From contig DGOK01000034.1 of the NCBI GenBank assembly GCA_002389385.1, forward strand, positions 29,232-93,231: DNA of 64,000 bases, read 5' to 3'. The notes below the pieces were generated by a model. That model did no database searches. It was not told the DNA's origin and saw only the letters and a program-made list of their open reading frames with translations. Shown in pieces: positions 59,328 to 64,000 of the stretch (position 1 is the stretch's first letter; the number at the start of each line of letters is the position of its first letter). This DNA is from Rhodospirillaceae bacterium UBA4468. Lineage in GTDB: Bacteria > Pseudomonadota > Alphaproteobacteria > Rhodospirillales > Casp-alpha2. Position numbers and translations under genes: made by a program.

Positions 59328-59699
59328 ATGGCCTTCGAGTGGACACCAGATCACATTAAAACGTTAATTGCGCTTTGGAATGAAGGTCATACCACGAGCG
59401 AAATCGGATCTCGTATGGGGATCACGAAGAATGCGGTTGTTGGCAAAGTACATAGATTGGGGCTGCCAAAGCGCGGTTCTCCAATCAAGCCAAAGCCGGA
59501 AAAGAAGTCTAATGTTGTATCTATGGCGCAACTCCGCCCAGGTATGTGTGTGTGGCCGACGGGCGATCCGTCGACGGATGATTTTCATTTTTGTGGCGAT
59601 AGAGCTGCAACTGGACGCCCATATTGCAATACGCATTGTGACCGCGCGTACGTGAAGCCATCAAAAGATGATCGTCGTCGGCGCACAGCCAACGGCTAA
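59328..59699 (+). CDS. gcrA: Cell cycle regulator GcrA
   Basis: Alphaproteobacterial sigma70 cofactor that activates promoters methylated by CcrM at GANTC. 123 residues. The N-terminal helix-turn-helix is WTPDHIKTLIALWNEGHTTS then EIGSRMGITKNAVVGKVHRLGL. The C-terminal polymerase-binding part has CVWPTGDPSTDDFHFCGDRA and GRPYCNTHCDRAY. ATG 59328 follows GAGGAGATCAAG. A perfect DnaA box lies upstream. Confidence 0.96.
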   Translation: MAFEWTPDHIKTLIALWNEGHTTSEIGSRMGITKNAVVGKVHRLGLPKRGSPIKPKPEKKSNVVSMAQLRPGMCVWPTGDPSTDDFHFCGDRAATGRPYCNTHCDRAYVKPSKDDRRRRTANG

Positions 59700-59728
59700 G
59701 ATATTCTCGTAGAATACCAGTTAAAAGA

Positions 59729-59750
59729 GGGCGCTTGTCGCCCTATTGAC
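59729..59750 (+). terminator. Short hairpin after gcrA
   Basis: GGGCG (59729-59733) and CGCCC (59739-59743) pair across CTTGT, followed by TATTG. The T-run is weak. Confidence 0.4.
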
Positions 59751-59824
59751 GCATCTGGGCTGCGGCGTATGCTGGAAGCCATGAACACAGTGAATTCGAT
59801 ATTAATGATTGGCCGAATTACAGA

Positions 59825-59867
59825 CCCGGTGACCCTCTAGGGCCGCCGGGAGATGCCTTTGCGCATC
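59825..59867 (+). promoter_or_regulatory. Structured leader of two tandem hairpins before the ACT-domain gene
   Basis: Outer CCCGG (59825-59829) pairs with CCGGG (59846-59850), with inner CCCT/AGGG (59833-59836, 59839-59842). One base later GATGC (59852-59856) pairs with GCATC (59863-59867). Together they look like a structured RNA leader 33 bases before an ATG with AAAGGA. I could not assign a riboswitch or attenuator class, and no U-tract follows. Confidence 0.45.
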
Positions 59868-59899
59868 ATCGCCAATTTAAATATCGAAAGGACTGTATT

Positions 59900-60210
59900 A
59901 TGAACTCTTCATTAGCGACGACTTGCCGCCACACAACTCAAAATTATTTACTGCATGTTTTTCAGTCGTTGCGGAAAACAATCCAAATGCACTGTCCCGG
60001 ATATTGGGACCTTTCACAAAGCGTGGATTATCCCCATCTCATGTATATGCGAAGCGCATGGGCGCTGTAGGGGAAGACTTGCAAGTGGATATTCATTTGG
60101 CCGATGCCGATGATGATACGGCAAGAAGGCTCGCTATTGATATTCGTGGGCTCTGGTTAGTCCGAACAGTTTTAACATCGGACAAGCATTGCCAAGCTGA
60201 TATAGCTTGA
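59900..60210 (+). CDS. ACT-domain protein, acetolactate synthase small-subunit-like (apparent frameshift)
   Basis: The conserved body is LFTACFSVVAENNPNALSRI, GPFTKRGLSPSHVYAKRMG then VDIHLADADDDTARRLAIDI, an ACT fold like that of IlvN regulatory subunits. It lacks an ATG in its own frame (only TTG 59923, no ribosome-binding site). ATG 59900, with AAAGGA upstream, is one base out of frame: adding an A to the AAAA run at 59940-59943 would give MNSSLATTCRHTTQKLFTAC. So either the assembly or the gene has lost a base. No acetolactate synthase large subunit is nearby. Confidence 0.65.
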
Positions 60211-60229
60211 GAAAGAGAAGTATTAAATC

Positions 60230-61102
60230 ATGAGCTTTCGTGATCGTTTAGAAGTTTGCGCGCGATTTACACCAGGGGCTTATCGCCCGTTAATTATTGC
60301 GGGGTGCCCTTTGGGCCGCGTGACGCATGCATTTGCATCTTCGCTGCAGAATTATCCTGACGTATTTACGGTCTATGAGCATGCAGTGACTTTGTCTCCC
60401 AACTTTAAGACAGTCGAAGCGAGAACAGAAGCTGTTGCCGGTGTGCTGGAAGATTTAAAAGAAAAAGGCCTTATCCCTGGATGGCGTGGCGAGCATTATG
60501 CGATATCTGAAAGTTTTTATGATGCACCGCTTCTTACCGTCGAACGTGCTGCGGTTCCGTATCTGGGAACGATGGGGTACGGGGTACATTTAAATGGTTA
60601 TGTGCACAAAGATGGCGATATTCACATGTGGATCGGTAAGCGCTCAATGCAGAAACCAACCGGCCCCGGTAAGCTCGATCAAATGGTCGCTGGCGGGCAG
60701 CCTGTAGGTATTTCTATTTGGGATAACTTGATCAAAGAATGTGGCGAAGAAGCAGGTATGGCGAGAGATATTGCTGAGAAAGCTGTTCCCGCCGGCACGA
60801 TCTCATACCTAACGGAGCAAGAAGATCGTCTGCGCCACGATGTTATTTTCAATTATGACATTGAAGTCCCGAGCGACTTTGAACCTCAACCGACGGATGG
60901 CGAGGTCGATGCGTTCTATTTATGGCCAATCAAAGATGTGATGGACCGTATCCGAAGTACGGACGATTTTAAGTACAATGCTGCTCTCGTTATTATTGAT
61001 TTTGCTATTCGTCATGGAGCCCTTGGTCCTGAAGAACCTGAGTATATTTTGATCAATGAGGCTTTGAGACTTGGACGGGCGGGCGAAAATAGCGTTCGTT
61101 GA
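60230..61102 (+). CDS. NUDIX hydrolase with DUF4743 N-terminal domain
   Basis: 290 residues. The N-terminal DUF4743 part (about 1-115) includes FTPGAYRPLIIAGCPLGRV. The NUDIX domain (about 118-265) has GYVHKDGDIHMWIGKRSMQK and the partial NUDIX box GISIWDNLIKECGEEAGM, in which the first conserved Glu is replaced; this form is typical of thiamine-pyrophosphokinase-linked relatives. Substrate unknown, perhaps a thiamine-type diphosphate. ATG 60230 follows GAGAAAGAGAAG. Confidence 0.88.
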   Translation: MSFRDRLEVCARFTPGAYRPLIIAGCPLGRVTHAFASSLQNYPDVFTVYEHAVTLSPNFKTVEARTEAVAGVLEDLKEKGLIPGWRGEHYAISESFYDAPLLTVERAAVPYLGTMGYGVHLNGYVHKDGDIHMWIGKRSMQKPTGPGKLDQMVAGGQPVGISIWDNLIKECGEEAGMARDIAEKAVPAGTISYLTEQEDRLRHDVIFNYDIEVPSDFEPQPTDGEVDAFYLWPIKDVMDRIRSTDDFKYNAALVIIDFAIRHGALGPEEPEYILINEALRLGRAGENSVR

Positions 61103-61141
61103 TGCTTTTCTATGCCGCAACTGACTTGTTAAGGTAATGCT

Positions 61142-62101
61142 ATGGACACCTCACCACGACCGATGGATTTGTATCCGAAAATTGAGCCTTATGATCGAGG
61201 TATGCTCGATGTAAGTGATGGCCATCGGTTATATTACGAACAATCAGGAAATCCTGATGGGACACCGGTAGTCTTCTTACACGGTGGACCTGGCGCAGGG
61301 TCAAATCCGGCGCATCGGCGGTTCTTCGATCCTGATTACTATCGCATTGTTATATTTGATCAACGAGGTTCTGGGCGTTCAAGGCCTTTTGCATCTCTCG
61401 AGAATAATACAACGGATCATTTGGTTGCGGATATTGAAGCATTGCGTGCGCATCTGGATATTAAAAGCTGGCTCGTTTTCGGTGGCTCTTGGGGCTCGAC
61501 GCTGGCACTCGTTTATGCAGCACGTCATGTCTCAAGGTGCCTTGGTCTTGTTCTTCGTGGTATTTTCTTGGGCTCGAAAGCGGAATTGGATTGGTTTTTA
61601 TACGGCATGAAGACGGTTTTTCCGGAAGCATGGCGTCGATTTTCCGAATTTGTCCCTGTGGAAATGAGAGATAACCTGATGGTGGAATATCATCAGCGTT
61701 TGATTGATCCATCGCCGGATATTCACATGCCCGCAGCTGCTTATTGGGCGGGTTATGAGACGTCATGTTCTAATCTATTAGCATCACCAAGTGAAGCGCC
61801 CCCGCATGTTTCAAGCGGTGCACTCTCGTTGGCGCGGATTGAGGCACATTATTTTGTGAACGATGTTTTTATTGGTGATACAGAAATTATTGAGAGCGTT
61901 CCCAACCTCAGGCGTTTGCCATGTGTTGTTGTGCAAGGTCGGTACGATATGGTTTGTCCGATTAAAACAGCTGATGCTCTTGTTCAGGCCTGGCCTGAAA
62001 TTGATTATCGGATTGTTCCAGATGCGGGTCACTCAGCGATGGAGCCAGGTGTTCGGTCTCAGTTAGTGCGTGCAACAGACGCAATGAAAAATCGCATCTG
62101 A
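61142..62101 (+). CDS. pip: Proline iminopeptidase
   Basis: Alpha/beta hydrolase removing N-terminal proline from peptides. 319 residues. HGGPGAGSNPAHRRFFDPDY (about 47-66) forms the oxyanion loop, the nucleophile Ser lies in FGGSWGSTLAL (about residue 117), DQRGSGRS precedes it, and the C-terminal Asp and His are in QGRYDMVCP and DAGHSAMEPG. ATG 61142 follows AAGGTAATGCT. Confidence 0.95.
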   Translation: MDTSPRPMDLYPKIEPYDRGMLDVSDGHRLYYEQSGNPDGTPVVFLHGGPGAGSNPAHRRFFDPDYYRIVIFDQRGSGRSRPFASLENNTTDHLVADIEALRAHLDIKSWLVFGGSWGSTLALVYAARHVSRCLGLVLRGIFLGSKAELDWFLYGMKTVFPEAWRRFSEFVPVEMRDNLMVEYHQRLIDPSPDIHMPAAAYWAGYETSCSNLLASPSEAPPHVSSGALSLARIEAHYFVNDVFIGDTEIIESVPNLRRLPCVVVQGRYDMVCPIKTADALVQAWPEIDYRIVPDAGHSAMEPGVRSQLVRATDAMKNRI

Positions 62102-62178
62102 GATCTTTCGACTATGGTTAATTAAACAGTAACAGTTGAGGTTCTAGAGTGTCGTAACACATCTAGGAGGCTTCAGCT

Positions 62179-62724
62179 TTGAGATCACGAGCACTTATAT
62201 GGCTCGCCGCAATTATTGTTTTGTCTTCTCTGCAGACATCACGTGCTTTTGCAGACGTAAGTACGTTCACGTTGGCGAAAGACCCGGCCTACGTCACTAT
62301 ATCTGGCGGGTATTTCGACTATGTCCGAGGCAATGATACTGGCGCTGAGATTTCACTAGAATATAGATCAGACTATGAGCTCGGATGGTTCAAACCTTTT
62401 GCCCACGGTGCATATGTCACAAACGGTATGACATTCCTTGGCGCAGGCCTCCTGCTTGATCTGCAAGTTGGGGACAATTGGATCGTTCAACCGTCATTTG
62501 CGCCGACATGGTGGCGGGACAAGTCTGGACAGTTTGATCTCGATCTTGGATCAGCATTGGAATTCAGATCTAGACTTGAAGTCGCCTATCGCTTTGAGAA
62601 TAAATTCCGACTGGGTGTATCAATTACGCATACGTCGAATGCGAGTACAGGAGACACCAATCCTGGCACCGAAGCTGTGATGCTTAACGTGTCGGTTCCA
62701 ACGTCGATGTTTGTCCTTCCCTAA
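62179..62724 (+). CDS. pagL: PagL-like lipid A 3-O-deacylase
   Basis: 181 residues with a signal peptide (LIWLAAIIVLSSLQTSRAFA, cleavage after Ala about 25), starting at TTG 62179 with a strong AGGAGG. The rest is beta-strand rich, as expected for an outer-membrane barrel. The active-site pattern of PagL, His-x-Ser-Asn, is seen in SITHTSNASTGDTNPGTEAV. The enzyme removes the 3-position acyl chain of lipid A and lowers endotoxicity. The final FVLP end is unusual, since barrels more often end in Phe. Confidence 0.82.
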   Translation: MRSRALIWLAAIIVLSSLQTSRAFADVSTFTLAKDPAYVTISGGYFDYVRGNDTGAEISLEYRSDYELGWFKPFAHGAYVTNGMTFLGAGLLLDLQVGDNWIVQPSFAPTWWRDKSGQFDLDLGSALEFRSRLEVAYRFENKFRLGVSITHTSNASTGDTNPGTEAVMLNVSVPTSMFVLP

Positions 62725-62796
62725 TACTTAATGGCTGCATTCTTTAGGCTTAGGCCAATTGCCATGATGAGGTCATTGGTGTAGTCAAAAGCTATA

Positions 62797-62873
62797 GCGC
62801 CCGTAGCTCAGTCGGATAGAGCACCAGATTCCTAATCTGGGGGCCACAGGTTCAAATCCTGTCGGGCGCACCA
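62797..62873 (+). tRNA. tRNA-Arg (anticodon CCT)
   Basis: 77 bases with encoded CCA. Acceptor stem GCGCCCG pairs with CGGGCGC. D-loop GTAGCTCAGTCGGATAGAGC, anticodon stem CCAGA/TCTGG with loop TTCCTAA (anticodon CCT at 62831-62833) and T-loop GGTTCAAATCC are all standard. It reads AGG codons. Confidence 0.97.
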
Positions 62874-62924
62874 TTTCGATAGAAATGCCATCCAATCCTT
62901 CATTGAATATTTCGTTGTCTTTAT

Positions 62925-62941
62925 TGTGACAATACGTCACA
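62925..62941 (+). promoter_or_regulatory. Palindromic operator candidate upstream of the IclR gene
   Basis: TGTGAC-AATAC-GTCACA is a perfect inverted repeat 35 bases before the start of the IclR-family gene. It may be an autoregulatory site; CRP/FNR-type half-sites are similar. Confidence 0.45.
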
Positions 62942-62975
62942 TTTTTTCTAACTCATATGATACTGGAGTGCAGTT

Positions 62976-63752
62976 GTGATGTACAAAAGCGAACCAAACT
63001 CGGCCCTTCAAAAAGCCTTATTAGTCTTAGAAGCCATCGTTCAAGATGTTCGTCCGCTGGGTGTTGTTGATATGGCAGAAGAATTAAATGTGTCGCGCCA
63101 GACGGCGCATCGGGTCATTCGTCAGTTAGAGCAATTAGGCTTATTACACAAAGACCCCAGCCGTGAACGTTACATCCCCGGAACACGCCTCAGAACACTC
63201 GCGATCAAAACTATTTCTTCAGTACAATCTACGCGCGGCACCCATACTATTCTTAAAAAACTTGTCGATGAGATAAACGAGACTTGCAATATTGGCATGC
63301 TCGATGGCAATGAAATCATTTATATTGATCGGGTAGAATGTGAGTGGCCACTTCGGGTTCAGCTAAAACCTGGAAGCCATGTACCGGTTCATTGTACAGC
63401 TATTGGGAAGCTGATGTTGGCGCATTTAGGGTCAGATCAGCGTCAGAAAACGCTGCGCACCATGGACATGCAAAAGTTCACCAAGAACACGATTACTGAT
63501 CCACAGTTACTCGAAGCCCAGCTCGATCAAATCGTTGCACAAGGGTATTCGATCAACAACCAAGAAGATGCCATTGGTCTTATCGCGATTGCGGTCCCGA
63601 TCTATGACCCCAACGGAGCTATTGTCGCGGGATTGGGTGTCCATGCCCCCGAGCCGCGTTACTCCATTGCTAAAGCGATTAGCGATCTGCCAAGGTTCCA
63701 GGCCTCCGCTGAGCGTATCGGTGTTGCTATGTGTGCAAATAGCCCTTCATAA
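62976..63752 (+). CDS. IclR-family transcriptional regulator
   Basis: 258 residues from GTG 62976 (or ATG 62979), with GGAG seven bases upstream. The winged helix is ALQKALLVLEAIVQDVRPLG, then VVDMAEELNVSRQTAHRVIRQLEQLGLL (about residues 9-57). The effector domain has CNIGMLDGNEIIYIDRVECEWPLR, VHCTAIGKLMLAHL and a C-terminal AIAVPIYDPNGAIVAGLGVHAPEPRY. IclR proteins usually control a neighbouring catabolic or transport operon; here an exported protein gene follows. The effector is unknown. Confidence 0.92.
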   Translation: MMYKSEPNSALQKALLVLEAIVQDVRPLGVVDMAEELNVSRQTAHRVIRQLEQLGLLHKDPSRERYIPGTRLRTLAIKTISSVQSTRGTHTILKKLVDEINETCNIGMLDGNEIIYIDRVECEWPLRVQLKPGSHVPVHCTAIGKLMLAHLGSDQRQKTLRTMDMQKFTKNTITDPQLLEAQLDQIVAQGYSINNQEDAIGLIAIAVPIYDPNGAIVAGLGVHAPEPRYSIAKAISDLPRFQASAERIGVAMCANSPS

Positions 63753-63820
63753 AAAAAATTTTTACCTCACGTAACAATTTGTATTAACATTACTCAGTCA
63801 TTTGGGAATCCTAAGGTCTA

Positions 63821-63840
63821 GAACATCCAACAAAGTGTTC
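63821..63840 (+). promoter_or_regulatory. Inverted repeat before the last gene
   Basis: GAACA (63821-63825) and TGTTC (63836-63840) are separated by ten bases, 63 bases before the final start codon. Possible regulator site; weak. Confidence 0.25.
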
Positions 63841-63902
63841 CGATTGATCGCTGAAACGAACCCAAAACAGCGGCATCTCACCTCCAAACAGGGAGAAACT
63901 TT

Positions 63903-64000
63903 ATGTTTCCCAAATCCGTAAAACATACATTTGCTGTCGCTGCGCTTGCCGCAACGATGGCGGCGTTGCGATCATGCCATCTGCTAGCGGTGTCGCGCCA
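63903..64000 (+). CDS. Start of an exported protein, truncated by the window edge
   Basis: ATG 63903 has GGGAGAAA upstream. The first residues MFPKSVKHTFAVAALAATMA form a clear signal peptide. After that the frame reads ALRSCHLLAVSR, which is unlike a mature protein, while one frame over reads GVAIMPSASGVAP, a normal signal-peptide end. A missing base near 63960-63963 is suspected. The position after an IclR regulator suggests a periplasmic solute-binding protein, which is only inference. Confidence 0.5.
   Translation, partial: MFPKSVKHTFAVAALAATMAALRSCHLLAVSR

Overview
The window is a stretch of core chromosome from an alphaproteobacterium of moderate GC content. It looks Rhodospirillales-like, but that rank is inferred from gene order and not computed. 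Lineage markers are GcrA, an Irr-type Fur-family regulator beside fabA/fabB/fabI, a plant-type glutamate-cysteine ligase, a DUF3422 protein, and the block lnt / XRE regulator / metK / trmB / rimP / nusA / ylxR / infB / rbfA / truB / rpsO / pnp. I saw no rRNA, CRISPR array or intact insertion sequence. There is one tRNA, Arg(CCT).

Layout. 1-5 kb: the 3' part of an AmpG-like permease, a GT9 glycosyltransferase, pyrophosphatase and malic enzyme. 5-14 kb: mutS, glnD, murJ, trpS and a NifU-type Fe-S scaffold. 14-19 kb: a Bax-like glucosaminidase, a polysaccharide deacetylase, a RutE-like nitroreductase, an unrecognised polytopic membrane protein, tsaB and a TusA-like protein. 19.8-26.5 kb: fur, miaB, phoH, ybeY, corC, lnt and an XRE regulator. 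26.5-38.1 kb: metK behind a SAM-II riboswitch, trmB, then the translation operon rimP to pnp behind a promoter and a hairpin leader. 38.3-44 kb: fabA-fabB-fabI, irr, and a three-gene redox operon (rubrerythrin, CCG-domain Fe-S protein, DUF3501) with an Irr-box-like palindrome abutting its promoter. 44-52 kb: an SH3 protein, a 2-hydroxyacid dehydrogenase, pabB-pabC, metZ behind a second SAM-II riboswitch plus terminator, DUF3422 and tldD. 52-57 kb: gshA, rsmE and ubiA, flanked by three decayed genes, one of them a phage major capsid gene. 57-64 kb: methylmalonyl-CoA mutase, gcrA (a perfect DnaA box upstream), an ACT-domain gene with an apparent single-base frameshift behind a structured leader, a NUDIX/DUF4743 protein, proline iminopeptidase, a PagL-like lipid A deacylase, tRNA-Arg, an IclR regulator, and the start of an exported protein cut by the window edge.

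How the genes connect. Methionine and SAM supply (metZ, metK) is under two SAM-II riboswitches that appear to use different expression platforms. Iron and peroxide control (fur, irr) sits next to a peroxide-type redox operon. The cell-cycle regulator gcrA carries a DnaA box and the glucosaminidase gene a CtrA-like site, consistent with a DnaA/GcrA/CtrA circuit. No clearly new multi-gene defence or mobile system is visible. The most unusual items are the putative Irr-controlled rubrerythrin/CCG/DUF3501 operon, the riboswitch pair, the decayed phage genes, and the unidentified structured leader before the ACT-domain gene.
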